From Streptomyces roseifaciens (lineage in GTDB: Bacteria; Actinomycetota; Actinomycetes; Streptomycetales; Streptomycetaceae), in NCBI RefSeq assembly GCF_001445655.1, contig NZ_LNBE01000004.1:1798001-1862000 (forward strand): 64,000 nt of DNA. Direction: 5' to 3'. The notes under the pieces are model-generated. The model was given only the letters and a program-made list of their open reading frames with translations. It was not told the DNA's origin and ran no database searches. The position numbers and the translations under genes were made by a program. Within the stretch, counting starts at the first letter, position 1; each line of letters starts with the position of its first letter. Shown here piece by piece: positions 1-8,397 of the stretch.

Positions 1-2
1 CG

Positions 3-533
3 ATTGGCGCGGACTCCGCCCTGTCCGCCATGTTCTCCGGGATCGCAAACACGGAGGAATCTACTGATGCCGGGAGGAAACGGTCTACGGCTGAGCTGCA
101 GGAATCGACTCCGGAGCCGGTCGTGCTGACGCGGCTGCCGGTGCCCGATCCAGCGCCGGTCGACTTCATGAAATCGCCTCCTCAGCTCAAGCCCCTCCCG
201 GCGAGCGCACCGGTCGATTCGGTGAAAGCCGATCGGCCGCCGGTGGAGTCGACCAAGAGCCAGGTGATAGCAGCGGACTCTTCCCGGACCCGGCGGGCGA
301 CCGGTCGAGTCCCCGACGCGGCACGCTCCCCCCGCCCGAACCGCACGGCGGAGCAGCTGCTTGAGGAGGCGCGCGCCGCGGTAGCCGACTGGCCGGACGG
401 GCACGTCACCGGCGAGGGGATCCGCCGCGCGCTCCACACTTCGCCGGCCAACGCGCGGAAGCTGCGAGATGCCCTCCTCGCCGAACGCGCTCAGCGCGAC
501 GCCAGCGATGACGCCGGAGCGTCGGCCGCATGA
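3..533 (+). CDS. DUF2637-type AICE membrane protein, C-terminal part (5' end outside window)
   Basis: The reading frame is open from base 3, before the first internal ATG at 30, so the gene very probably starts left of the window. What remains is a proline-rich, poorly structured stretch of about 100 residues followed by a C-terminal region (DGHVTGEGIRRALHTSPANA) that looks like a small helix-turn-helix-like domain. This tail resembles that of DUF2637/SpdB2-like proteins, whose N-terminal part carries several membrane helices and which sit near transfer genes in AICEs. The membrane part is not visible here, so the family assignment is an inference from the tail and context. Confidence 0.55.
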   Translation: MGADSALSAMFSGIANTEESTDAGRKRSTAELQESTPEPVVLTRLPVPDPAPVDFMKSPPQLKPLPASAPVDSVKADRPPVESTKSQVIAADSSRTRRATGRVPDAARSPRPNRTAEQLLEEARAAVADWPDGHVTGEGIRRALHTSPANARKLRDALLAERAQRDASDDAGASAA

Positions 534-583
534 GCCGGCTGACGCTCGCCGACCACTTCGAATCCCCGAGGAGGGGGTGACCC

Positions 584-910
584 GTGGCCAAGCCCGATAC
601 CCGTCGCCTGGACCGCGTGATCCAAGAGGCCACCCGCCGGCTCAGCGCCGTCCGGGAACGCGAGATGTGGCCGCTGTCCGGCCCCGAGCGCCGTGCCGTG
701 CTCGCCGCTCTGGCCGGCGGCTCGTACAAGACCATCCGCGGCAAGAGCACCGCCCGCGCCGATCAACGGTTGGAGACAGCCTGGAGCGCGGCTGAGACCC
801 GGCTCATCGCGGAACTCACCGCACTGCAGATCGAGCGGCAGCGGCTCGTACGCGAGGCGGCCAAGGAGAAGGCCGCCAAGACGGCCAAGAAGTCGTCGGG
901 GTGGTGGTGA
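584..910 (+). CDS. Small basic AICE protein with KKSSGWW tail
   Basis: A 108-residue protein of unrecognised family. GTG start, preceded by a strong GAGGAGGGGG ribosome-binding site at 568-577. It is predicted largely helical with many Arg/Glu/Lys, and ends in a Lys/Ala-rich segment followed by KKSSGWW. The next gene ends almost identically (KKKSSWW), so the tail may be a shared docking or sorting signal. It starts just 50 bases after the DUF2637-like gene and overlaps or abuts the following small gene, so the three are probably one transcript. Function unknown. Confidence 0.75.
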   Translation: MAKPDTRRLDRVIQEATRRLSAVREREMWPLSGPERRAVLAALAGGSYKTIRGKSTARADQRLETAWSAAETRLIAELTALQIERQRLVREAAKEKAAKTAKKSSGWW

Positions 911-912
911 CC

Positions 913-1083
913 ATGGCTCGCGTGGACACGCCTCCGGGTGAGTGCCCGCAGTGCTGGCAGCACGCCCACGATCCTCGCGTACACCGCCACCTCGGCCCGC
1001 GAGTGGACTGCCTGCAGTGCGTGGACCACATGCGCAACGGTTGCCCGAACATCGTGCCCAAGAAGAAGTCGAGCTGGTGGTGA
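913..1083 (+). CDS. Small Cys-rich AICE protein (pRL2-8-like), putative zinc binding
   Basis: A 56-residue protein if read from ATG 913; GTG codons at 901-909 could extend it by four residues. Paired cysteines (CPQC near the N terminus, CLQC in the middle, a further Cys near the end) and several His suggest a small zinc-binding fold. It resembles the short plasmid/AICE proteins often annotated pRL2-8 in Streptomyces (recall, not searched). It ends in KKKSSWW, matching the tail of the preceding gene. It follows that gene by 2 bases, so co-translation is likely. Function unknown. Confidence 0.7.
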   Translation: MARVDTPPGECPQCWQHAHDPRVHRHLGPRVDCLQCVDHMRNGCPNIVPKKKSSWW

Positions 1084-1145
1084 GCGCAGGCCCGTCGCGC
1101 GCCCTTCCCGCCACCTGAGGCGCGGCATTGCACGCCCCGGCTGCT

Positions 1146-1181
1146 GGGGTGGCTGTCCCCGGTATGGGGCCCGGCCACCCC
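1146..1181. repeat. Nested stem-loop upstream of the translocase gene
   Basis: GGGGTGGC at 1146-1153 pairs with GCCACCCC at 1174-1181, enclosing an inner CCCC/GGGG stem (1157-1160 with 1166-1169). It lies in the 150-base gap before the TraB-like gene. It could attenuate transcription into the transfer gene or act as a leader structure; there is no U tract. Confidence 0.4.
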
Positions 1182-1233
1182 GGCACCTTCCCTTACCTCC
1201 CACCCCGATCGGGGCAGTCAGGAGAGCTTCGGC

Positions 1234-3351
1234 ATGAGCGAGAACGTTGTACGCCTACACAAGGACACCGAACCGCCGGCCGACACGGCGGCCGTGACCA
1301 CGCTGACCGTGGTCCCCGACCCCGAGCCGCCGGCGCCCGTGCCGCTGTGGGTGCGCTCCGGCCACGCCCTCAAGGCCGCCGTCACGCACGAGCACACCAA
1401 GACCGCTGTCCGCGTGGTGGCCCGGCACAGTCTCTACGTCGCCGGAGGGGCCCGGATCGTGGCCCGCCGTACCTGGGACGGGCGGACCGCCGCCCGCTAC
1501 GAACGCATGCTCCGCGCTGCTGAGGCGGCCGGGAACTACGAGGTGGCCGCGGAGTGGGAGGAGCGCGGGCAGCGCTACCGCGAGGCCCGTCACCGACGCC
1601 GCATGGACCTGCTCCACTCCCCGGTCGACGCGGCCAGGGGCGCCCTGGTCGGCACGGGGATGGGCATTGGTTCGCTGGTCGCCCTCGGGGTGGTGCTGGC
1701 CATCGCCAACAAGGACATCACCGACGTGATCACGCCTTTGATGGCGGTGATCGAGTTCATCCGTCTGCTCATCACCGTCGTCCAGGTGGTGTGGGGGCCG
1801 CTGATCACCCTCGGCCCGTTCCTGGCCCTGCTCGGCCTGTGGGCCGTCGGCCGGCATCAGCAGGCCGCACCGCAGTGGGCTCTTCCCGCCCGCGTCCGTA
1901 GCGGCGAGGGCGAGCCCATCACCCCCTCGATCGTCGTCAAAGCCCTGCGGGACGTGGGGGTTCCCGCGCTGCGTAAGGCGATTGACGAGATGGGCGACGT
2001 CGGTGCCTCGATGCTGTCCCCGATCGTGATCGCCGGATGCGGCGTCGAGGTGGACGTCACCCTGCCGTCTGGGGTGTCCACGGATGAGATCCAGAAGCGG
2101 CGCCGGAAGCTTGCGGAGAACCTGTCGCGGCACGAGCACGAGGTGTTCATCACCATCCCGCCGGCCGCCCGCACCGTGCGGCTGTGGGTCTCGGACTCCG
2201 GCGCGCTGGATGAGCCGATCGGCCCGTCCCCGCTGACCACCGACGACACCCTGACCGCCGACTACAAGAACGGCAAGGCTCCGTGGGGGCAGGACCTGCG
2301 CGGCGACGCGGCAGCCCTGAGCCTGTACCAGCGGCACCTGCTCATCACCGGCTTGTCCAACCAGGGCAAGACCGCCGCACTGCGGGCCCTCGCGCTGTGG
2401 CTGGCACTCGACCGCACAGTGGAGTTCCGCCTCGCCGACCTCAAGGGCGCGGGGGACTGGGCCATGTTCGAGGGGCTCGCCACGGTGCTCATCCAGGGAC
2501 CGACCGATGAGCACGTGATCGAAGCGACCGAGATGGTTGAAGGCGGTGTGCGGGAGATGGAACGTCGTCTGACGGCGCCGGCCGGCACTGCATTCCCGCT
2601 GCTGGTTCTGCTGGTTGATGAGGCGCAGGTGGCATTCATGTGCCCGCTGGTCGACGCGGACAAGCGGCCGTACGGCGGCAGCAAGGCCACCTCGCGCTAC
2701 TTCATGGGCGCCCGGAAGATCCACAATCAGGGGCGTGCGGTGAATGTGCTGCTGTGGCAGGGCACGCAGGACCCCACCGACCAGAACCTCCCCAAGCTGG
2801 TTCGCGAGGGTGCACACACCCGCGCTTCGCTCGCGCTGGGCACCGAATCGCAGGCCCGCATGGCGCTGGGCGACAAGGCCGTAGACGGCGGCGCTGCACC
2901 CAACCTGCTGCGCCCCGGCCTGGACAAGGGCACGCTCGTCGTCGCGTCCGACGGCATCGCCATCCCGGCTGGCCAGTCCTCCGTCACGGTGCGCACGCAC
3001 TACATCGACACCGACACAGCCACCAAGATCGCCGAGCGGGCGAAAGCGCTGCGGGACGGGGTGGCCACGCTGCATGTCATCGAGCGGGGCGAGGAACACG
3101 ACCCGCTCGCCGACATCGCCACCGTCATCGGCGACGCCCCGCGGCTGCTCACCCAAGACGTCCTCAAGCGCCTCACCGCGCTGGACGAGGACGCCTACGG
3201 GGACTGGACGTTCGTGGACCTCAAGCGCGTCTTGGACGGCACCGGAGCCGAGCCCTACAAGTCCGACGGCCGCATGGTCGTCGGCCGTGACCGCATCCTG
3301 CGCGCCCTCGCCAATCGCCCGGAGACGGATTCCGCTTCTGCCGTCGGATAG
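1234..3351 (+). CDS. FtsK/SpoIIIE-type conjugal DNA translocase (TraB/TraSA-like)
   Basis: A 705-residue protein. After a 130-residue N-terminal region come hydrophobic segments at about residues 135-200, then an FtsK/SpoIIIE ATPase core with Walker A GLSNQGKT at about 373-380 and Walker B LLVLLVDEAQ at about 456-465. The C terminus has a winged-helix-like stretch, as in TraB proteins that bind 8-bp recognition sequences in clt. In Streptomyces elements such a protein alone pumps double-stranded DNA between mycelial compartments. ATG start with a CAGGAGAG ribosome-binding site at 1219-1226. The heptamer cluster immediately downstream is the likely DNA target. Confidence 0.92.
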   Translation: MSENVVRLHKDTEPPADTAAVTTLTVVPDPEPPAPVPLWVRSGHALKAAVTHEHTKTAVRVVARHSLYVAGGARIVARRTWDGRTAARYERMLRAAEAAGNYEVAAEWEERGQRYREARHRRRMDLLHSPVDAARGALVGTGMGIGSLVALGVVLAIANKDITDVITPLMAVIEFIRLLITVVQVVWGPLITLGPFLALLGLWAVGRHQQAAPQWALPARVRSGEGEPITPSIVVKALRDVGVPALRKAIDEMGDVGASMLSPIVIAGCGVEVDVTLPSGVSTDEIQKRRRKLAENLSRHEHEVFITIPPAARTVRLWVSDSGALDEPIGPSPLTTDDTLTADYKNGKAPWGQDLRGDAAALSLYQRHLLITGLSNQGKTAALRALALWLALDRTVEFRLADLKGAGDWAMFEGLATVLIQGPTDEHVIEATEMVEGGVREMERRLTAPAGTAFPLLVLLVDEAQVAFMCPLVDADKRPYGGSKATSRYFMGARKIHNQGRAVNVLLWQGTQDPTDQNLPKLVREGAHTRASLALGTESQARMALGDKAVDGGAAPNLLRPGLDKGTLVVASDGIAIPAGQSSVTVRTHYIDTDTATKIAERAKALRDGVATLHVIERGEEHDPLADIATVIGDAPRLLTQDVLKRLTALDEDAYGDWTFVDLKRVLDGTGAEPYKSDGRMVVGRDRILRALANRPETDSASAVG

Positions 3352-3374
3352 AGGGAGCGCCGTCCCGCGCAGGT

Positions 3375-3531
3375 CAGGGAGACAGGGAGAACTCCCTGAA
3401 CCTTTCCCTGACTTGCCTCCCTGGCTCTGACCAGGGCAAATGATCCATCAGGGAGGCAGGGAGGCGTGCAGGTCAGCACCCCTGAAACCCCCTCCATAAG
3501 CCTCCCGGTAGGGGGTGTCTTCGCCTCCCTG
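3375..3531. repeat. CAGGGAG heptamer cluster, candidate clt transfer locus
   Basis: CAGGGAG occurs at 3375-3381, 3383-3389, 3449-3455 and 3457-3463. Its complement CTCCCTG occurs at 3392-3398, 3417-3423 and 3525-3531. That is seven exact copies in 157 bases, and the two direct pairs are both spaced exactly 8 bases apart. TraB-type translocases bind short 8-bp tandem repeats in clt, normally next to traB, so position and geometry fit. The inverted copies could also form stem-loops. Binding is inferred. Confidence 0.6.
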
Positions 3532-3555
3532 GCCCCTCCCAGGAAGGGATTCCGC

Positions 3556-4020
3556 ATGTACCCCGAACACGACGGCCGCGCGCCCGCTGCACGGGCCGTG
3601 GAAGTCCACCAACCGACCCCCATCACCCCCGCTGCGGCGACGCCCGCGCCGCTCATGCCCGTGCAGCCGGGCAGCGTCCCGGCGGTGGCGAGCATCGTCC
3701 TGCCGGACGGCCGCGTCGTCACCGGCTACGCCCTCGAACCTGCCAAGCCCGCACCGGTCGCGGCCAAGCCGACCGTCTCCCGCACCGCGGTGAACATCGC
3801 CCTCGGAGGCGTCGGATTCCTCGCCGTCTGCGGCGGGCTGCTCCTGCTCACCGCGTTCATCACCGCCCTGACCGCGCTCATCACCCAGCTGATCATCCTC
3901 GCCGCCGTCATCTTCGGCGGCTGGATCGCCGTGCAGCTCTTCAGCGCGAACCGTCACGGCGGCGGGACCACGGTCAACATCCGCAAGGCCATCTTCAAGC
4001 GCAACCACTTCCACGGCTGA
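3556..4020 (+). CDS. SpdB-like plasmid spread protein
   Basis: A 154-residue protein. The start chosen is ATG 3556 behind AGGAAGGG (3541-3548); in-frame upstream codons would run into the heptamer repeats. The N-terminal half is Pro/Ala-rich. The C-terminal half has a long hydrophobic stretch (two closely spaced membrane segments, roughly residues 80-130), followed by a short basic tail. This matches SpdB/mobile-element transfer proteins that promote intramycelial spread together with TraB. It lies between the translocase and an unknown gene, 16 bases before the latter. Confidence 0.75.
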   Translation: MYPEHDGRAPAARAVEVHQPTPITPAAATPAPLMPVQPGSVPAVASIVLPDGRVVTGYALEPAKPAPVAAKPTVSRTAVNIALGGVGFLAVCGGLLLLTAFITALTALITQLIILAAVIFGGWIAVQLFSANRHGGGTTVNIRKAIFKRNHFHG

Positions 4021-4036
4021 CAGGAGACCACCACCC

Positions 4037-4519
4037 ATGTTCGAGATCCGCGTCATCTGCGATCCGGCCGACACCGACCGCATCGTCGCCGCGCTGGACA
4101 GCACCTTCGAGGTCGGCACCGTGAGCGTCCACCCCACCCGGGACGGCAAGCGAAACCGCCTCTACGCCAGCGCCGACCACCGTCCCGCCCTCGAACCCTG
4201 GCCCGCGCCGGAGGAGGCGTACGCGCTCGCGCCGAGCATCACCAGCGAGATCGGCTGGACGACGGCCACGATCGCCGGCGCCGAGTCCTTCACCGAACTG
4301 GACCGGGACTACTACCTGCGCAGGGCCGCGCTACTTGACCGCATCGCGCTCGTTGACGAGCCCGCTCCGCCGTTCGGCGAGGTCAGCGAGGACGCGCACG
4401 CGGCGGCAATCTTCCTGCTCGACTCCGACCGCCTTGACCGGCACCTTGCGGAGAGGGCTGAGAGGGACCCGCGTGGCTACGTCCGTCAGGAATACGCCCG
4501 CTGGGCCAAGAACCAGTAG
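4037..4519 (+). CDS. Conserved-type AICE protein of unknown function
   Basis: A 160-residue acidic protein with no motif I recognise. The first 50 residues look like a small alpha/beta fold (FEIRVICDPADTDRIVAALD) and the rest is helical and rich in Asp, Glu and Arg. ATG start with an AGGAGA site 10 bases upstream. It follows spdB closely and is followed by a strong hairpin, so it probably ends the transfer transcript. Small proteins in this position are common in Streptomyces AICEs. Function not assigned. Confidence 0.7.
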   Translation: MFEIRVICDPADTDRIVAALDSTFEVGTVSVHPTRDGKRNRLYASADHRPALEPWPAPEEAYALAPSITSEIGWTTATIAGAESFTELDRDYYLRRAALLDRIALVDEPAPPFGEVSEDAHAAAIFLLDSDRLDRHLAERAERDPRGYVRQEYARWAKNQ

Positions 4520-4525
4520 CTGTAC

Positions 4526-4572
4526 CCGAGGGCGGCGGCACTCCCGGACAAGGAACAGCCCGCCGCCCTCGG
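4526..4572. terminator. Hairpin after the transfer module
   Basis: CCGAGGGCGGCGG (4526-4538) pairs perfectly with CCGCCGCCCTCGG (4560-4572), with a 21-base loop. It lies between the unknown gene and the methyltransferase gene and probably separates the transfer and replication transcripts. Confidence 0.65.
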
Positions 4573-4609
4573 TCTTCCCATCCCGACAGAGGAACAGGAG
4601 AGCTCAAGC

Positions 4610-5335
4610 ATGGCCCAACCGATACCGATTCCGCGACCCGCCCGGCCCCTGCCGCGGGTGCTGGATCTGTTCTGCTGCGCCGGCGGCGCAGGCATGGGCT
4701 ACGCCCGTGCCGGGTTCGTGGTCGACGGCGTGGACATCGCCGACCGGCCGAACTACCCCTTCCCCTACCACCGCGGCGACGCGCTCGACCGACTCGCCAC
4801 CCTGATCAGCACTGGCGAGATCGCCGCGTACACCCTGGTGCATGCCTCCCCGCCCTGCCAGGACAAGTGCTCCCTGACCGTGGGCACCAACCGCTCACGG
4901 GGATGGGGCGGCCGCCACGAAGACCTTGTGGCGCCCACTCGCGCCCTGCTCGATGAGACCGGGCTGCCGTATGTGATCGAGCAGCCCAACGGCCGTGCCG
5001 AGATCCGCAAAGACCTCACCCTGTACGGGGAGATGTTCGGACTCGGGGTGATCCGGCACCGCAACTTCGAACTCGGCCGCTGGTCGGCGCCGCGGCCGGA
5101 GCATTTGGCGCATCGGGGGCGGGTGCGCGGCTACCGCCACGGCCGGCTCTACGACGGCCCGTACGTCGCCGCCTACGGCAACGGCGGAGGTAAGCCCAGC
5201 GTGGCGGAACTGCAGGCCGCGATGGGCATCGACTGGACGGACGTCCGGGAAGAGCTGATCGAGGCGATCCCCCCGGCCTACTCCCAGTGGATCGGCGCCC
5301 AGTTCCTCACCACCGAAGGGAGGGCCGCGGCATGA
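4610..5335 (+). CDS. Short C5-cytosine DNA methyltransferase-like protein
   Basis: A 241-residue protein with the first half of a C5-methyltransferase: motif I DLFCCAGGAGMGY (about 19-31, SAM binding), motif IV SPPCQ with the catalytic Cys near residue 83, and an EQPNG box at about 124-128 in place of the usual ENV. It is much shorter than restriction-type enzymes (over 300 residues) and has little room for a target-recognition domain, like methylases of actinophages. ATG start with an AGGAG site. Its stop overlaps the start of the primase-polymerase gene (ATGA). It may modify the element's DNA against host restriction. No restriction partner is seen. Confidence 0.85.
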   Translation: MAQPIPIPRPARPLPRVLDLFCCAGGAGMGYARAGFVVDGVDIADRPNYPFPYHRGDALDRLATLISTGEIAAYTLVHASPPCQDKCSLTVGTNRSRGWGGRHEDLVAPTRALLDETGLPYVIEQPNGRAEIRKDLTLYGEMFGLGVIRHRNFELGRWSAPRPEHLAHRGRVRGYRHGRLYDGPYVAAYGNGGGKPSVAELQAAMGIDWTDVREELIEAIPPAYSQWIGAQFLTTEGRAAA

Positions 5336-6162
5336 CCGAGCCCCTGCGCACTGCGCTGGACCTCGCGGCGGCCGGCGTGCCTGTGCTGCCCCTGCGTGTG
5401 GGCAAGGTGCCGTTCGGCAACTGCCGCGCGTGCGCCAAAAACGCCTGCGGCGGCCGACCGAACATGAAGAACCCGGGTTCCTGCGAGTGCACCAGCGTCT
5501 GCCACGCCTGGGCCGCAGCCACCACCGACCCCTGCGTCCTCGCCTCGCCAGCGTGGGCGTCCGCATGGCGTGAGGCGGCGGCCGTCGCCTACCACCCCGG
5601 CGGGGCCGGGCTGACCGTGGTGGACCTCGACAACGCCGCGGCCGTCGCGTGGGCCCGCGAGACCCTGCCCGCAACCCGGACCGTGCAGACGACCCGCGGC
5701 GAACACTGGATCTACCGCGGCACCATGTCGTCGTCCAACGCGGTTCGACCTGACGTCGACATCAAGTCGCTCATGTCCTACGCCCGGTGGCTCGGCCCCG
5801 GAACCGGCACCATGACCGATCTTCCCGGCGCCGTGCGCGCGCTGGTCGTGAAGAAGCCCTCCGCGGCCCGGCCTGTCGTGACCGTGCCCGCGCTGGCCGG
5901 GGGCGGGGAGTGCCGGCACCGCACGCCCGCCTATCTGGAGCGTGGCATCGCCATGGCCGAGCAGCGCATCACGGAGGCCCGCAGCGCGGTCCACGCCACC
6001 GTGTACCGGACCTTCCTCGCCGTACTTTCCGCCCATGGCCGGTGCGGCTGCCTCACCGACGAGCACATCGCGAGGCTGTTCGCCGCCGCTCAGACCAAGG
6101 GGGAGTCGCCCCGGCACTGCACCGACGCGTGGACCAACGCCCGCACCAGGCTGGGACTGTGA
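5332..6162 (+). CDS. Bifunctional DNA primase/polymerase (Prim-Pol) replication protein
   Basis: A 276-residue protein. The N-terminal Prim-Pol signature AAAGVPVLPLR is followed by a Cys-rich insertion (about residues 31-57, likely zinc binding), ending CHAWAAATTDP. The catalytic acidic pair is in VVDLDN (about 98 and 100), with a downstream His in TRGEHWIYRG. The C-terminal 120 residues are helical. ATG 5332 overlaps the methyltransferase stop by 4 bases. With the following ATPase it forms the replication initiator module of primase-polymerase class AICEs, acting on the excised circle. Confidence 0.88.
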   Translation: MTEPLRTALDLAAAGVPVLPLRVGKVPFGNCRACAKNACGGRPNMKNPGSCECTSVCHAWAAATTDPCVLASPAWASAWREAAAVAYHPGGAGLTVVDLDNAAAVAWARETLPATRTVQTTRGEHWIYRGTMSSSNAVRPDVDIKSLMSYARWLGPGTGTMTDLPGAVRALVVKKPSAARPVVTVPALAGGGECRHRTPAYLERGIAMAEQRITEARSAVHATVYRTFLAVLSAHGRCGCLTDEHIARLFAAAQTKGESPRHCTDAWTNARTRLGL

Positions 6163-6164
6163 CC

Positions 6165-7640
6165 ATGGCCGACGGCGACAAGACACCGGCCCGCGAGATC
6201 ATCACCGATTACGCGCAAGCACACTTCCGGTACTTCCGTACCGCCGACGGGACCGTATTCGCGCAGAGAAACGGCCACCCCGTGGCGCGTCCGATCCGCT
6301 CACAGGGCACCTCGGGCAGCCACCGGCAGGAACTCATGATCGGCCTTTTCCGCGACGGTTACGGCGTCTTCAACGGAACAGCCCTCAAGGAGGCGTTGGA
6401 CTTGATCGAGGCACTGGCGATGACCCAGGACGTACAGCCCGTTCACATCCGTGTCGCACCGGGATTCGACGGCGCGACGTGGCTCGACCTGGGGCGCGGC
6501 GACGGGCAGTCGGTCCGTATCCGCTCGGACGGCTGGGACATCCTCACCCCCGACCCGCGCGAGGTCTGCTGGCGGCGCACGCAGCTCACAGGGGAACTTC
6601 CCCTGCCGGTCAAGGACACCGACGGCAAGGGCATCGATCTGCTGCTGAGGCTGTGCAACTTCGCCAACGCGCAGACCGAATGCCTGGCCATCGCTTGGCT
6701 CATCGGCTGCCTCGGGCCGTCGGTGCCCGTCCCTGCTCCTTTCCTGACCGGCCCGCAGGGGGCGGGCAAGTCCACCGGCGGGCGGATGCTCGTGCGGATC
6801 ATCGAGGGCATGAGCGGGGACCTGCGGCGCGCCCCGAAGGACGAGGAGAACCTGATCGCGGCCGTGGCGGCCGGATGGGTCACTGCCCTGGACAACCTCT
6901 CCCACCTGGCTCCGGACCTGTCCGACCTCATGTGCTGCATCGTCACCGGAGCCGAGACCATCAAGCGCGCCCTGTACACCGATGGCGACGTCGTCCGCGC
7001 CCGCTACCGCCGCCCCCTGCTGCTGACCGGCATCGACGTGGGCGTCATCCGACCCGACCTCGCCGAACGCCTCCTCCCGCTCCGCCTGGAACGCCCCGGT
7101 GTCCGGCGGACCGAGGCCGAACTGTGGCGCGACTTCGAAGAGGCACTGCCCGTGATCCTCGGCTCCGTTCTCGACCTCACGGTCAAGGTCCGGGCCGCCG
7201 AAGCAGACATCCCCACCGATCTCCGGATGGCCGACTTCGCGCACCTGTGCGCGCAGCTCGACGCGGCGACTGGTCTTGGCGCCCTCAACGCCTACCGGGC
7301 CAGCCTGGACGACCTCAACGACGACGTCATTGAGGGCGACCTCCTCGCGCAGACCGTGCTCAAGCATGCCGCCGGCCTCACCGCGGGCGATCCGACGCGG
7401 ATGACGTCTTCCGAGTGGCTGCACTGCCTCACCGGTCTGTACACGGGGGACGACTGCCGTTCCCTGCCCAAGGGATGGCCCACCACGGGCAAAGTCCTCT
7501 CCGACCGCCTCAAGCGCCTGCAGCCGACCCTTGCCGCTCGGGGCGTCCTGATCGACTGGGGCCGTACCAGCCAGGCCCGCTACATCGAGATGACCCGACG
7601 CCCGACCCCGCCGCCACATCAGCAAGAACCGATGCTCTGA
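6165..7640 (+). CDS. P-loop replication ATPase/helicase-like protein
   Basis: A 491-residue protein. An N-terminal region of about 180 residues, resembling phage-type D5/VapE-like proteins, precedes a P-loop GPQGAGKS at about 196-203. Next come a likely Walker B/sensor region (VTALDNLS) and an RRPLLLTGID segment. It starts 2 bases after the primase-polymerase stop (ATG 6165; a GTG at 6159 is also possible). A superfamily 3-like helicase role at the element's origin is inferred from the architecture and pairing. A perfect hairpin follows the gene. Confidence 0.82.
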   Translation: MADGDKTPAREIITDYAQAHFRYFRTADGTVFAQRNGHPVARPIRSQGTSGSHRQELMIGLFRDGYGVFNGTALKEALDLIEALAMTQDVQPVHIRVAPGFDGATWLDLGRGDGQSVRIRSDGWDILTPDPREVCWRRTQLTGELPLPVKDTDGKGIDLLLRLCNFANAQTECLAIAWLIGCLGPSVPVPAPFLTGPQGAGKSTGGRMLVRIIEGMSGDLRRAPKDEENLIAAVAAGWVTALDNLSHLAPDLSDLMCCIVTGAETIKRALYTDGDVVRARYRRPLLLTGIDVGVIRPDLAERLLPLRLERPGVRRTEAELWRDFEEALPVILGSVLDLTVKVRAAEADIPTDLRMADFAHLCAQLDAATGLGALNAYRASLDDLNDDVIEGDLLAQTVLKHAAGLTAGDPTRMTSSEWLHCLTGLYTGDDCRSLPKGWPTTGKVLSDRLKRLQPTLAARGVLIDWGRTSQARYIEMTRRPTPPPHQQEPML

Positions 7641-7662
7641 CCGGCGAACCACAACCGGGACA

Positions 7663-7710
7663 AGCAAGAAGAGCACCGCCCCGCACCACGCCCGGGGTGC
7701 TCTTCTTGCT
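7663..7710. terminator. Hairpin after the replication genes
   Basis: AGCAAGAAGAGCACC (7663-7677) and GGTGCTCTTCTTGCT (7696-7710) form a perfect 15-bp stem with an 18-base loop, 22 bases after the ATPase stop. Probable terminator of the replication operon. Confidence 0.75.
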
Positions 7711-7827
7711 GTTCGGTGGCCGCGGCCACCGCCCGATGGTCGCGCCGCGAAGCGGCTCCTTCTTCACGCCTTGAGGCGCACAAACAACAGACACCCACCC
7801 TCCTCTTTTTCCTAAGAGAAGAGACGC

Positions 7828-8034
7828 TGCGTCACTCGCGTCACCCGTGGTAGAAACCGGCCCCTGACCTGCCGCTACAGGGGTGACGCAGGACGGCCGC
7901 GGCTGCGTCACCCCACGTCACCCGCGTCGTCTGCGTGACGAAAGCCAGTGTCACCACGCGACGCACCCCAAAACCTCTATGTCACTTAAAACCGCAGGTC
8001 AGGGACGTGAATGACGCCGAAGACGCAGTGACGC
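7828..8034. other. GCGTCAC-rich intergenic region, candidate replication origin
   Basis: The 535-base gap from 7641 to 8175 holds the terminator and then an AT-richer stretch with GCGTCAC at 7829-7835, 7838-7844 and 7905-7911, its complement GTGACGC at 7883-7889 and 8028-8034, and near matches at 7915-7921 and around 7932. Iteron-like repeats directly beside replication genes suggest an origin. Alternatively they are Xis/Int or regulator sites for the xis-int promoter. No further gene is convincing in this gap. Confidence 0.45.
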
Positions 8035-8175
8035 AGAATCCCGCACCTCGGACAGCCCGCCCCGACCGAAGGGAATCTCTGCATGGAGACGGCTGACATC
8101 GCCACTGCTCCCCTTGCCGCAGGTCAGGGCCAGATCGACGGTTTCTGCGGCTCCCTCCACCCCTACGGAGATGCC

Positions 8176-8397
8176 ATGACACTCGCCTCCTCGGAGCGGG
8201 CCACGACGGTCGAGCCCCTCTTCTACAAGATCCCGGACGCCGAACGTGCCCTGAACCTGAGCCGGACGGTCATCTACGGCCTGATACGCACCGGCCGTCT
8301 CCGCGCCGTCAAGGAAGGGCGCGCCCGGCTCATCCCCGCATCCGCCATCCACGAGTACGCCGCGCTGCTGGAGCGCGAGGCAGGAGAACAGAAGTGA
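8176..8397 (+). CDS. xis: Excisionase (MerR-type winged helix)
   Basis: A 73-residue protein from ATG 8176, which has an ACGGAG site; an in-frame ATG at 8083 would add 31 poorly conserved-looking residues. The core FYKIPDAERALNLSRTVIYG and the following segment RTGRLRAVKEGRARLIP are the helix-turn-helix and wing of excisionase-family DNA-binding proteins. Its stop overlaps the integrase start (GTGA), the arrangement seen in Streptomyces AICEs. Xis directs the integrase towards excision before transfer. Confidence 0.88.
   Translation: MTLASSERATTVEPLFYKIPDAERALNLSRTVIYGLIRTGRLRAVKEGRARLIPASAIHEYAALLEREAGEQK

Noticed and set aside
3375..3531. CAGGGAG repeats as a CRISPR array
   Set aside because: Units are 7 bases, in both orientations, with no regular spacers and no cas genes.
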